From Geodermatophilaceae bacterium URHB0062 (GTDB lineage: Bacteria > Actinomycetota > Actinomycetes > Mycobacteriales > Geodermatophilaceae), in assembly GCA_000620185.1 (NCBI GenBank), contig JHVO01000016.1, positions 1 through 64,000 of the forward strand: a DNA stretch of 64,000 bases, written 5' to 3'. Positions 9,170-17,603 of the stretch are shown here, in pieces. Position 1 is the first letter of the stretch. Each line of letters begins with the position of its first letter. The translations under genes and the position numbers were made by a program. The notes beneath the pieces are model-generated. The model was not told the DNA's origin. It ran no database searches and was given only the letters and a program-made list of their open reading frames with translations.

Positions 9170-9589
9170 TTACGACACCACCGTCAGACCGACCGCGTTG
9201 AAGGCCGTGAAGCTCACGGGAGTTGCGTTTGTGGCACAGGTGAGCACCAGCGAGGTGCCGGTCCACGACGTCTTCTCGGTGCACGTGTAGGGGTCGCCCA
9301 CCACGGAGCCGCCGACACCGTTCGTTGCACCGGTCCGGAGGACCATCGTCGACTCGGCGCCGGTGATGTTGGTCGTCGTCGTGAACTCGACGGCGTCGAC
9401 GAGATCGCCGTCGTCGGCGTTGACGACGTAGTGGATGTCGGTGATGGTCGCCCCGGTGACCTCGAGCTGGCCGTATCCGGCGACGTTGCTCGAGACGCCC
9501 GAGAAGTCGTTACCAGCGGTGAAGGCGGAGGTGGCGGCGGCGGCAGCGGCAACCGCGACACCGGCGAGCAGAAGGCGCGACTTGCGCAT
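9170..9589 (-). CDS. Secreted protein with SipW-dependent-type signal peptide
   Basis: 139-aa exported protein. It starts MRKSRLLLAG with an alanine-rich hydrophobic core (residues 7-20) followed by AFTAGN, the kind of cleavage region seen in TasA/camelysin-like substrates of SipW peptidases. The mature part is Thr/Val/Gly-rich, likely beta-structured, with one Cys pair (YTC...LTC) that could form a disulfide. It is the first gene of a pair with the SipW-type peptidase. Met at 9589 was chosen because it begins the signal peptide; upstream codons are not signal-like. The function may be surface fibre or matrix protein by analogy with TasA, but no TasA homology can be claimed. Confidence 0.72.
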   Translation of the reverse strand: MRKSRLLLAGVAVAAAAAATSAFTAGNDFSGVSSNVAGYGQLEVTGATITDIHYVVNADDGDLVDAVEFTTTTNITGAESTMVLRTGATNGVGGSVVGDPYTCTEKTSWTGTSLVLTCATNATPVSFTAFNAVGLTVVS

Positions 9590-9819
9590 TGCCAGTCCTG
9601 TTCTGTGAGTGGCCCAGCGCCGCCCGGATGACATCCACCCGGTGGTACGAGAGCTGTGCCTCGACGTTGACGCCTTGATTTCGGCAGGCAGCTCGCGCCC
9701 TTAACTCCTGTCCCAAAAGAAACTGGAGTCGCTACATCGACAATTGCGAGGCGGTGACCGAAAAGGCGCATTTCGCACCACTACCGGAAAGGAATGCCGA
9801 CGGCGGGACGGCGGCCGGA
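9590..9819 (-). other. Long, relatively AT-rich leader upstream of the secreted protein gene
   Basis: About 230 nt between the end of the phosphatase gene and the secreted protein start. The part at about 9680-9780 is clearly less GC-rich than its surroundings (runs such as CCCAAAAGAAACTGG). It probably holds the promoter and a 5' leader for the secretion pair. I see no riboswitch class that I recognise and no clear promoter boxes. Confidence 0.4.
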
Positions 9820-11655
9820 TCAGCCGCAGCGGTAGAGCAGGAAGGCGACGTCGTCGTCCGGTGCGTCGGCCAGCAACCGCTCGGTGAGGACGTCGGCCAG
9901 TTGCGGCGCGTCGAGGTGGCGCGCCTCGGTCAGCACCTCGACCGCCCGCGCGGTGCCCTCGTCGATGGCCTCGTTCCGCCGTTCGACCAGCCCGTCGGTG
10001 TAGAGGAGGAGCGTGGCGCCGTCCGGGAGGTGCACGTCGGCCTCCGGCCGGACGAGTCCGTCGGCGACGGCGAGCGGCAGCGAGCCCGCCTCCCGCAGCA
10101 GGCCGTACGTGCCCGCGGCCCGCACCAGGATCGCGGGCGGGTGCCCGGCGCTGCTGTACCGCAGGGTCTTGCGCGAGCGGTCGACCACGGCGCAGAAGAC
10201 CGTGCTGACCGCCGCTCCCGGCACGAGGGCGGCGAACCGGTCCAACGCCTCCAGCACGTGCGCCGGCGACTGGCTCTCCAGGAGCAGCGCGCGGCCGGCA
10301 CTGCGCAACTGACCCATCACCGCGGCGGCGGCCAGGCCACGGCCGACGACATCGCCGACGACCACGCCGTAGCGGCCGTCCGGCAGGTCGACCACGTCGT
10401 ACCAGTCGCCACCGACCTCGAGGGTGCCCGACGCCGGTTCGTAGTGGACGGCGAAGCCCTCGGGCAGGGCCGTGGGACCGAGGACCGCCCGCTGCAGGGT
10501 GACGGCCACGTCGGTGAAGAACTGGGCGCGCGTGCGATCGAGCTCGGCGCGTTCGGCCGCGTGACGGCGCTCGGCCTCGACCGCCTGGGCATCGGCCAGG
10601 GCTGCCGCGACCTGACCCGCGGCCAGCGACAGGAAGATCCGGTACTCGTCGTCGAGGCGGAGGTGGGGGCTGGTGCCCAGCACCAGGGCGCCGACGGGCT
10701 GCGGCTGACTCCCGAGCGCCAGAGGGAGGACGACGGCCGTGTCCACCTCCGCCTCCCCGACCGCGCTCGCGCCGACCCTGGACAGGCCGGGCAGCAGCTC
10801 CGCGAGGCCACTCACGGTCTGGGGCATCCCGGTGTCGATCGCCTTGCGCACGTGGTCGGGGATGACGCTGGTCGGGAGTTCGCCGTCCGTCCCGATGCCG
10901 TGCCCGGCGACGAGCTGCGGGCCGGCCTCACCGTCAAGGTAGACCAGGCCGAACGGGCAGTCCGCACGGGCGCCGGCCAGCACCCGGAGGACCGCCGCCA
11001 CCGCCTCGGCGGTGCTCCCATGCATCGAGCGGGGAAGGCTGCCCAGCCGTTGCAGGACGCCCAGCCGACGTGTGGCGAGCACCCGTGATGTGGTTTCCGT
11101 GACGATGTCGAGAATGCCGACGATGCCGACCCCCGGCTCGACGACCGGGCTGTAGGCGAAGGTGAAGTAGGTCTCCTCGGCGAAGCCGTACCGCGTCATC
11201 ACCAGCGGCAGGTCCTCGAAGTACGGCGCCCCACCGGCGAAGACGTCGTCGATCATGGGTGCGATGTCGGCCAAGACGTCGGGCCACACCTCCGGCACGG
11301 GTCGGCCCAGCGCGGCGGGATGCCGCAGCCCGAGGATGGGGGCGTAGGCGTCGTTGTAGACCATGACCCGCTCGGGGCCCCAGATCAGCGTCGCGGGGAA
11401 GCGCGAGTTGAGGCACGACGCGACGGCTGCGCGCAGCGTCGGCGACCACTGCTCCTCCGGGCCGAGCGTCGTCGGCCCCCAGTCGTGATCGAGGACCATG
11501 CGCTGCAGCTCGGTCCGGGGCATCCCCGGGATCAGCTCGACCAGCTGCCCGCTCAGTTGACGACCCCTCACCTGCGCACCGACCTGGCCTGCTGCTGAAG
11601 CCCGTCGTCTGCCTTCAGCGGACATCATCACATCCGCCCCGGACACCGTCGCCAT
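9820..11655 (-). CDS. PP2C-type (RsbU/SpoIIE) serine phosphatase with PAS and GAF sensor domains
   Basis: Predicted phosphatase of anti-sigma antagonist proteins in a partner-switching stress pathway. An N-terminal PAS-like region (about residues 55-185: LIWGPERVMVYNDAYAPILG) is followed by a GAF-like domain (about 195-355), a short coiled linker rich in Ala/Glu/Arg, and a C-terminal SpoIIE/PP2C domain (about 380-610) with GGDWYDVVDLPDGR, VGDVVGRGL, SSAGHPPAI, LLLYTDGLVE and DDDVAFLL. These contain the metal-binding aspartates of the family. Length 611 aa. The true start may be any of the first Met codons. An RsbA-like protein at 54.7 kb belongs to the same type of circuit. Confidence 0.87.
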   Translation of the reverse strand: MATVSGADVMMSAEGRRRASAAGQVGAQVRGRQLSGQLVELIPGMPRTELQRMVLDHDWGPTTLGPEEQWSPTLRAAVASCLNSRFPATLIWGPERVMVYNDAYAPILGLRHPAALGRPVPEVWPDVLADIAPMIDDVFAGGAPYFEDLPLVMTRYGFAEETYFTFAYSPVVEPGVGIVGILDIVTETTSRVLATRRLGVLQRLGSLPRSMHGSTAEAVAAVLRVLAGARADCPFGLVYLDGEAGPQLVAGHGIGTDGELPTSVIPDHVRKAIDTGMPQTVSGLAELLPGLSRVGASAVGEAEVDTAVVLPLALGSQPQPVGALVLGTSPHLRLDDEYRIFLSLAAGQVAAALADAQAVEAERRHAAERAELDRTRAQFFTDVAVTLQRAVLGPTALPEGFAVHYEPASGTLEVGGDWYDVVDLPDGRYGVVVGDVVGRGLAAAAVMGQLRSAGRALLLESQSPAHVLEALDRFAALVPGAAVSTVFCAVVDRSRKTLRYSSAGHPPAILVRAAGTYGLLREAGSLPLAVADGLVRPEADVHLPDGATLLLYTDGLVERRNEAIDEGTARAVEVLTEARHLDAPQLADVLTERLLADAPDDDVAFLLYRCG

Positions 11656-11709
11656 CGGACGACGCAGTGTGACGGACCGGTCTGCCTCCGGTCCTGAGTG
11701 CCACCGACC

Positions 11710-11976
11710 TCAGCTGTCGTTCGGTGCCCGACCCGCGTGGTCGACGAGCTCCGAGGCGCTCGCCGGGTCGCCGTGCATCCGTGCGCACGAGGCGCAGCAG
11801 AAGAACGTGCCGTCGGCCTCGACGCCGTGCCCGATCACCTTCACACCGCAGTGCTCGCAGACCGGCGCGATCGCATGGATGGCGCACTCGAAGCTGTCGA
11901 ACACGTGCACCGCTCCGGCGGCGTGCACCTCGAAGCTGAGCCGATAGTCGTTGCCGCAGACCTCACAGCTGGCCAT
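11710..11976 (-). CDS. Small Cys-rich, probably zinc-binding protein
   Basis: 88-aa protein with two Cys pairs that look like a zinc ribbon: CEVC near the N terminus, CEHC in the middle, and FFCCASCARMHG near the C terminus, plus several His residues. It begins MASCEVCGNDY, and a GGAGG-like sequence lies upstream. Similar short proteins are often annotated only as metal- or zinc-binding hypothetical proteins. Its partner is unknown. It lies alone between the phosphatase and the DUF1116 gene. Confidence 0.7.
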   Translation of the reverse strand: MASCEVCGNDYRLSFEVHAAGAVHVFDSFECAIHAIAPVCEHCGVKVIGHGVEADGTFFCCASCARMHGDPASASELVDHAGRAPNDS

Positions 11977-12064
11977 GGAGGCTTCCTCCCTCGACGTCGC
12001 ACCGTCGCCGCTGCCTACCCGCCGGCACAGCCGATCAGACGCGGCGCGACATCGAATGCATCCG

Positions 12065-13483
12065 TCAGGCGGCGCGCGCCGCCTCGGCCAGTGCGACGAG
12101 CGCCTGCTCGAAGCACTCCTGGGGCGGCTGCACGAGCCCTGCGCCCACCTGCCCGGTGCCGGCGACACGACCGGCCATGCCCGTGTTGATCTGCGGCAGC
12201 CAGCCGGTGCGCGCCACCTTGAGGACGTCGATGCCCGTCGGTGCGCCCCGGAAGCCCAGGACCGGGATCGCCATCGCCGGGTTCTCGGCGAGGGTCAGCT
12301 GGTACATCCGCTCGGTCGTCGCCAGTGCGTCGGGCACGGTGCCGCCGACGAAGCGGACGATCGCCGGCGCCGCGGCCATCGAGAACCCGCCGACCCCGTA
12401 GGTCTCGGTGATGGCGGAGTCGCCGATGTCGGGGTTCGCGTCGTCCGGGCCGTAGTCGCCGAGGAAGAGGCCGACCGGGGTGTTGGCCGGGCCGGTGAAC
12501 CACCGGTCGCCCGTGCCGGCGGTCTGGATGCCGAAGTCCGTGCCGTTCCGGGCCATCACCGTGAGCATCGTGGCGCCGGGTATGTCGCGGGCTGCGTCGA
12601 GCGCGAGCTTCGCCGTCGGCATGCCGAGGTTGAGGAAGAAGTGCTCGTTGCCGCCGATGAACCGGAGCACCGCGGAGATGTCGGACGACGGCGCGTCGAC
12701 CTCCACGAGGGCCGGCGCCAGTTCGCGGAGGGTGAGCGCCGAGCCCGCCCGGTTGCGGTTGTGGCCCTCGTCGCCCATCTGCAGCATCTGCGCCAGGATC
12801 GACTTCACGTCGATCGGGTCCGAGCCGGCGTCGAGCGGCCCCCGCACCGCGGCGGCCAGCACCGGGCCGAGCACGTTCGACATCCAGTGCAGCCGGTCGA
12901 CGACCTCCGGGCCGTAGGCGCCGTACCGCAGCACCTTGCCCAGGCCCTCGTTGAGCGAGCAGTACGCCTGCCCGCCGTGCACCGGGTCCTGCAGGCACCA
13001 CATCCACATCGACGGGCTGACCACGCCGGCCATCGGGCCGACGGTGCGGTGGTGGTGGCACGGATCCAGGGCGATCTCACCGGCGGCGAGCATCCGCTCC
13101 GCCGACTCCTCCGAGTCGGCCCATCCCTCGTACAGGCACGCGCCGATGAGCGCACCGCGCAGCGGGCCCGAGGCGCGGCTCCAGTCGATCGGGGGTCCGG
13201 CGTGCAGCAGGGTGTGGTCGGGCACGTCGAGCACGTCGCGGGCGGGCCGGACGTCGACAAGCTGCGCGCCCGCGGCCAGCACGCGCTCGACCGCCGTCCG
13301 GTTGGCCGAGGCCCGGCGCGGGTCGAGCGCCAGGGCGGCCAGGTCGGCGGGGTCGCCGAACCCCGGCGGGCGCCAGTCGACGTCGTGGACGTCGGCGCCC
13401 TGCGCTCGCAGCGCGTCGGAGAACACGTCGACGCCGGCGGCGACGATCGCGGGCGGTCCGGACAGCATTCCACCGAGCGTCAT
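12065..13483 (-). CDS. DUF1116 protein (YlbE/AllG-like), predicted carbamoyltransferase subunit
   Basis: 472-aa protein of the DUF1116 family. E. coli YlbE (AllG), with FdrA (AllF) and YlbF (AllH), has been linked to oxamate carbamoyltransferase in allantoin breakdown. Visible traits include GAGAQLVDVRPA, the segment GSMWMWCLQDPVHGG-like block (around the SPSMWMW text), EGHNRNRAGS and FGIQTAGTGDRWFTGPA. The start at 13483 follows a GAGGAGG ribosome binding site. It lies 73 nt downstream of fdrA and is certainly in its operon. Here no DUF2877 (AllH) gene is present. Given the barbiturase and carbamate kinase nearby, I infer it takes part in carbamoyl transfer from a ureide to phosphate. Confidence 0.85.
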   Translation of the reverse strand: MTLGGMLSGPPAIVAAGVDVFSDALRAQGADVHDVDWRPPGFGDPADLAALALDPRRASANRTAVERVLAAGAQLVDVRPARDVLDVPDHTLLHAGPPIDWSRASGPLRGALIGACLYEGWADSEESAERMLAAGEIALDPCHHHRTVGPMAGVVSPSMWMWCLQDPVHGGQAYCSLNEGLGKVLRYGAYGPEVVDRLHWMSNVLGPVLAAAVRGPLDAGSDPIDVKSILAQMLQMGDEGHNRNRAGSALTLRELAPALVEVDAPSSDISAVLRFIGGNEHFFLNLGMPTAKLALDAARDIPGATMLTVMARNGTDFGIQTAGTGDRWFTGPANTPVGLFLGDYGPDDANPDIGDSAITETYGVGGFSMAAAPAIVRFVGGTVPDALATTERMYQLTLAENPAMAIPVLGFRGAPTGIDVLKVARTGWLPQINTGMAGRVAGTGQVGAGLVQPPQECFEQALVALAEAARAA

Positions 13484-13537
13484 GACGCCTCCTCGCTGGC
13501 GCTCGTCGGGTACATGACGCGCGTCGCTCCATCCATC

Positions 13538-13561
13538 GATGAGCTCGCAAGCTCGCTCATC
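13538..13561. repeat. Intercistronic palindrome GATGAGC-N10-GCTCATC
   Basis: A hairpin-forming repeat (arms GATGAGC and GCTCATC, with an inner GAGCT/AGCTC) covers the fdrA stop codon and the gap before the DUF1116 gene. This type of GAGCTTGCGAGCTC palindrome is a plausible dispersed extragenic element that may affect mRNA stability between the two cistrons. Confidence 0.5.
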
Positions 13562-15068
13562 CAGCTGCTCCCAGCAGGTCGAGGGCGTACCGCGTGGCCG
13601 CGGCGTTGGAAGCGAACACGGCCGCACCGGCAGCCGCGAGGGCGTCGGCCTGCCGGCTCCAGCCCTGCGGATCGGCCTCGGTGCCGACCAGCGCGACCAC
13701 GACGGGGACGCCGGCCCGCGCGGCCGCCGTCAGCGAGGGCACGAGCGCCGCCGCCGGATCGGGGTCGGCCCCGTACCCGAGGACGACGTCGAGCAGGAGC
13801 ACCGCCGGCTCGTCCGCGGCGGCCACCCCGGCGATCGCCTCGAGCCGCAGCGTCGGGTCGATCATCGGGTGCGCGCGGCCCACGGTGAGGGCGTCGTCCC
13901 CGAAGTCGATGACGACGTGCCCAGTGGCCGACAGGTCGGTGCCGAGGTGGAGGTCGGGGCGCAGCGGCGTGTTCGAGCGGATGTCGCCGAGCGCGGGCGC
14001 GGCCAGCAGCATCGCCTCGTCGGCGAGCGTGCCGCCGGAGTAGAGGCCCTTCAGCGCAGCGCCCGGGACCGCCGCGACGGCAGGTCCCGGGCGCGACGGC
14101 CAGGTGGGCACGTCCAGACCCATGTCGGTCAGGAGGGTCTCGACGGCGGCGGTCAGATCCGGGGTCTCCGGCGAGAGGACGGCGGAGCGGACGGGGACCG
14201 ACAGGTCGGCCGCCGCCGCCTCCACCGCGGCGGCTACCGAGGGCGCGGGTGGCTTGGACACCAGCAGCACCCGCTCGGTGCCCGGGTCGGCGTCGAGGGC
14301 GGCCAGCGCGTCGAGGGTGGCGAGGCCGCCGACCGCCTCGGACAGGTCCCGACCGCCGACGCCCAGCACGTGCGAGACCCCGACGCCGGCCATGTCGAGC
14401 AGGCAGGAGACCTGCTGGGCGCCGGTGCCGCTGGCCGCGACCAGGCCGACGGGACCGGAGCGGACGACGTTGGCGAACCCGAGCGCGACGCCCGAGACGA
14501 TCGCCGTGCCGCAGTCGGGTCCCATGACCAGCACCCCGGCGGCGTGCGCGGCCTGCTTGAGGGCGACCTCGTGCTCGACGGGCACCCCGTCGGAGAAGAC
14601 GAGCACGCTGCGGCCGGCGGCGATGGCGTCGGCCGCCTCGGCGACGGCGTACTGCCCCGGCACGGAGATGATCGCCAGCGCCGGGTCGTCGGGGGTCAGC
14701 TCGTCGAGGCCGGCGCCGATGGTGCGCTGCGGAACGGCGGCGGCGGTCCCGGTGGAGCGCTCACGGGCGGCCAGCGCGGCGTCGACCGCGGCGGCCGCGG
14801 CGGCCAGGGCGTCGTCGGACTCCGCCCGGACGGCGATGAGCAGCTGCTCGGGCGAGGAGTCCCCGTCGGGCGCCAGGCCCATGTTCGCGGCCAGCTCGAG
14901 GTTCAGCGGCGTGGCCATGGCGACCAGGACGGCGGTGACACCGTCCAGGGCCGAGATCTCCCGGCTGACCTGCATGAGACGCACGGAGTCGGCGTAGACG
15001 CCCGACCGCAGCGACACCGAGCGCACGCCCGGGGCGGAAGGGGCGGCCGAGGGAGGTGTGGCACTCAT
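13557..15068 (-). CDS. fdrA: FdrA-like protein (AllF/acyl-CoA synthetase FdrA family)
   Basis: 503-aa protein built like succinyl-CoA synthetase alpha/beta folds. Conserved segments: SGVYADSVRLM at the N terminus, LVFSDGVPVEHE, MGPDCGTAI, ASGTGAQQVSCLLDMAGVGVSHVLGVGGRDLS, and a C-terminal LLDVVLGYGADPDP. The family name comes from E. coli fdrA in the allantoin regulon, now linked with oxamate carbamoyltransferase. It heads a leftward operon with DUF1116. ATG 15068 has no ribosome binding site but is 7 nt after a TACGGT -10 box, so it is probably leaderless. The operator-like motif B1 overlaps its -35. Confidence 0.88.
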   Translation of the reverse strand: MSATPPSAAPSAPGVRSVSLRSGVYADSVRLMQVSREISALDGVTAVLVAMATPLNLELAANMGLAPDGDSSPEQLLIAVRAESDDALAAAAAAVDAALAARERSTGTAAAVPQRTIGAGLDELTPDDPALAIISVPGQYAVAEAADAIAAGRSVLVFSDGVPVEHEVALKQAAHAAGVLVMGPDCGTAIVSGVALGFANVVRSGPVGLVAASGTGAQQVSCLLDMAGVGVSHVLGVGGRDLSEAVGGLATLDALAALDADPGTERVLLVSKPPAPSVAAAVEAAAADLSVPVRSAVLSPETPDLTAAVETLLTDMGLDVPTWPSRPGPAVAAVPGAALKGLYSGGTLADEAMLLAAPALGDIRSNTPLRPDLHLGTDLSATGHVVIDFGDDALTVGRAHPMIDPTLRLEAIAGVAAADEPAVLLLDVVLGYGADPDPAAALVPSLTAAARAGVPVVVALVGTEADPQGWSRQADALAAAGAAVFASNAAATRYALDLLGAAG

Positions 15069-15075
15069 CGTCAGG

Positions 15076-15107
15076 ACCGTACCGAGAGATGTCTCAGCGG
15101 TGAAGTA
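15076..15107 (-). promoter_or_regulatory. fdrA promoter with operator site B1
   Basis: Reading on the minus strand: motif TACTTCA-CCGC-TGAGACA (15107-15090), -35 TTCACC (15104-15099), 17-nt spacer, -10 TACGGT (15081-15076), 7 nt, ATG of fdrA. The core TACTTCACCGCT and the geometry are identical to site A before carbamate kinase, which supports co-regulation of these two operons. Confidence 0.62.
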
Positions 15108-15127
15108 TCCGCCCGAAAGTGCAATAA

Positions 15128-15145
15128 CGATTTAGCAGTGAGGTA
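15128..15145 (-). promoter_or_regulatory. Operator-like site B2 between fdrA and the permease
   Basis: Minus-strand reading TACCTCA-CTGC-TAAATCG, a second copy of the 7-4-7 motif 38 bp from B1. Its left arm and spacer equal those of the perfect palindrome at 54593-54610. It probably serves the rightward permease-hydroxylase operon or helps B1 cooperatively. Confidence 0.5.
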
Positions 15146-15252
15146 CTTCCGCCCGCCTCGGAGGGCGTGGCACATTGGCCGCTCCCGATGCTGGCAACGC
15201 CCGTTGACCGGCACCGATACGGGTCGGAAGTGCACGTCGAGGAGGCACTCGG

Positions 15253-16731
15253 ATGGCGTTCAGCTGGAAGCTCTACGGGGACGGCAAGACCCCGCCATTG
15301 GGCGAAGCAGTTGCCCCGGATGAACGGCTGTCCTGGCCGCTGACCATTGGCATCGGCGCGCAGCACGTGGTCGCCATGTTCGGCGCGACGTTCGTCTTCC
15401 CGCTGGTCATGGGGCTGGACCCGAACCTCGCGATCATGATGAGCGGCATCGCGACGATCATCTTCCTGCTCATCGTGAACGGGAAGATCCCGAGCTACCT
15501 GGGCACCAGCGCCTCGTTCGTGGGTGGGGTCGTCGCCATCCGCGCACAGGGGGGTGACTCCAGCGACGTCGTCGGTTCGATCCTGATCGCCGGCATCGTC
15601 CTGGCCCTCGTCGGCGTGCTCATCCACTTCGCCGGCGTGCGCTTCCTGCACGCCATCCTGCCGCCGGCCGTCACCGGCGCCGTGGTGCTGCTGATCGGGT
15701 TCAACCTGGCCCCGGTCGTCGCCAGCATCTACTGGCCGCAGGACCAGTGGGTCGCCCTGGCGACGATGGCCTTCGTGATCGTCGCCTCGCTGCTGCTGCG
15801 CGGCTTCTGGGCCCGCATCGCCATCCTCCTGGGCCTGATCTTCGGCTTCCTGCTCTCGTGGCTGCTCGACGTCACCACCGGCCCGATCACCTCGGTGCTC
15901 GGCGGGGCGACCAAGGCCACGACCCACGACCGCCTCAACCTCTCCGGGGTGGGCGACGCGAAGTGGATCGGGCTCCCTGACTTCACCGCACCGCACTTCT
16001 CGCTGAACTTCAGCCTCCTGGTGCTGCCGGCGGTCATCGCTCTCGTCGCGGAGAACACCGGCCACGTCAAGGCGGTCGCGGCGATGACCAAGCGCGACCT
16101 CGACCCGTACATGGGCCGGGCGATCGCCGCCGACGGTGTCGGGACCGTGATCGCCTCGGCGGTCGGTGGCTCGCCCACCACGACCTACGCCGAGAACATC
16201 GGTGTCATGGCCGCGACCCGCGTCTACTCGACCGCCGCGTACTACGTGGCCGCGATCGTGGCGATCCTGCTGGGTCTGTGCCCCAAGTTCGGCGCGCTGA
16301 TCTTCGCGATCCCGGGCGGGGTGCTCGGCGGGATCACCGTCGTCCTCTACGGGATGATCGGTCTTCTCGGCGTCAAGATCTGGAAGGAGAACCGGGTCGA
16401 CTTCGCGAACCCGATCAACCTGGTTCCCCTGGCGGCGGGCATCATCATCGCGATCGGCAACGTCACGATGGTGTTCAGCGACACCTTCTCCCTCGGCGGC
16501 ATCGCGCTCGGCACGATCGTCGCCGTCGGCGGCTGGCACATCGCCCGCGCCCTGGCGCCAGCGGAGATGAAGGAGGCGCTGGCGCGCGAGGGTCTGCACC
16601 CCGCGGCGGCGTCGACCTTCGGCCACGTCCACGGTGCCGAGGAGATGGCCGACCCGTCGTCGCTCGACGAGCTCGAGGCCGAGCGCCGGGGTGTTCCCCA
16701 CAACCATGGAGAGGGCACGCTCAACCGGTGA
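15253..16731 (+). CDS. Uracil/nucleobase permease (NCS2, UraA/RutG type)
   Basis: 492-aa integral membrane transporter with about 14 hydrophobic segments. The two signature glutamates of uracil permeases are seen: LVAENTGHVKAV and TTTYAENIGVMAATRVYS. The second motif has Glu where xanthine/urate carriers of this superfamily have Gln (QNxG), which favours a pyrimidine over a purine substrate. A His/Glu-rich cytosolic tail ends the protein. ATG 15253 is preceded by GAGGAGG 7 nt upstream. It is divergent from fdrA and overlaps the next gene by four bases, so uptake and oxidation genes form one operon. Confidence 0.9.
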   Translation: MAFSWKLYGDGKTPPLGEAVAPDERLSWPLTIGIGAQHVVAMFGATFVFPLVMGLDPNLAIMMSGIATIIFLLIVNGKIPSYLGTSASFVGGVVAIRAQGGDSSDVVGSILIAGIVLALVGVLIHFAGVRFLHAILPPAVTGAVVLLIGFNLAPVVASIYWPQDQWVALATMAFVIVASLLLRGFWARIAILLGLIFGFLLSWLLDVTTGPITSVLGGATKATTHDRLNLSGVGDAKWIGLPDFTAPHFSLNFSLLVLPAVIALVAENTGHVKAVAAMTKRDLDPYMGRAIAADGVGTVIASAVGGSPTTTYAENIGVMAATRVYSTAAYYVAAIVAILLGLCPKFGALIFAIPGGVLGGITVVLYGMIGLLGVKIWKENRVDFANPINLVPLAAGIIIAIGNVTMVFSDTFSLGGIALGTIVAVGGWHIARALAPAEMKEALAREGLHPAAASTFGHVHGAEEMADPSSLDELEAERRGVPHNHGEGTLNR

Positions 16732-17603
16732 AACCCGCTCCGTTCCGCTACGCCGACCCCGGCACCCTCGACGAGGCCCTCGCGGTCCTGTCGGCCGAGG
16801 GTGCGGGCGCCAAGGTGCTCGCCGGTGGCCAGTCGCTGCTCCCGCTGCTCTCCATGCGGCTGGCGGCGCCGGCCACGCTGGTCGACATCAACCGGGTGCC
16901 CGGCCTCGACTCCGTCGAGGTCACCGGGGACGGCGTGACGGTCGGAGCGCTCGTACGGCACAACGCACTGCTCAGGGACGGCGCCGCCGCCCGGGTCCAG
17001 CCGCTGCTGGCCCGGGCGACGGCGAACGTCGCGCACCCGGCGATCCGCAACCGGGGCACCACCGTCGGCTCCATCGCGCACGCCGACCCCTCGGGCGAGA
17101 TGACCTCCGTCCTCGCCCTCACCGACGGATCCGTCACCGTGGCCACTCCGGATGGCGCCGAGACCGTCGGCTGGCGCGACCTGTTCGTCGGCCCGCTGGA
17201 GACCTCGCTGCACGGTCCCGCGGTCGTCACCTCCGCTCACTTCTCCGCCCTGCCGCCGCGCTCGGGTACGGCCTTCGCGGAGGTCGCCCGCCGCAAGGGC
17301 GACTACGCCGTCTGCGGCGCGGGCGTCGTCGTCACCCTGGACGAGGACCGCCGCGTCGCCGCCGTCCGCGCGTCCTACGTCTCGGTGGGGCTGACCCCCG
17401 AGGTGCACGACCTGACCGACGCGGTCGTCGGCAAGCCGGTGGACGGCGCCGACTGGTCGGCCGCCGGCGCGCTGGCGCGCACACTGGTCGACCCGGACAG
17501 CGATCTGCATGCGAGCGCCGACTACCGGCGACTGCTGGTCGGGGTTCTCACCGAACGGACTCTTGCCTCCGCCGCGGCGGAAGCTGCTGGGAGGGCTGCG
17601 TGA
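16728..17603 (+). CDS. Molybdenum hydroxylase FAD-binding subunit (CoxM/xanthine dehydrogenase type)
   Basis: 291-aa medium subunit that passes electrons from the iron-sulfur subunit to its acceptor through FAD. FAD-binding blocks are visible: KVLAGGQSLLPLLSMRLAAP near residues 28-47 and NRGTTVGSIAHADPSGEM near residues 107-124, followed by the CO_deh_flav_C domain. GTG at 16728 overlaps the permease TGA. It also overlaps the next gene by four bases, showing tight translational coupling. It is the first of the M-S-L subunit order seen in cox-like operons. Confidence 0.92.
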   Translation: MKPAPFRYADPGTLDEALAVLSAEGAGAKVLAGGQSLLPLLSMRLAAPATLVDINRVPGLDSVEVTGDGVTVGALVRHNALLRDGAAARVQPLLARATANVAHPAIRNRGTTVGSIAHADPSGEMTSVLALTDGSVTVATPDGAETVGWRDLFVGPLETSLHGPAVVTSAHFSALPPRSGTAFAEVARRKGDYAVCGAGVVVTLDEDRRVAAVRASYVSVGLTPEVHDLTDAVVGKPVDGADWSAAGALARTLVDPDSDLHASADYRRLLVGVLTERTLASAAAEAAGRAA

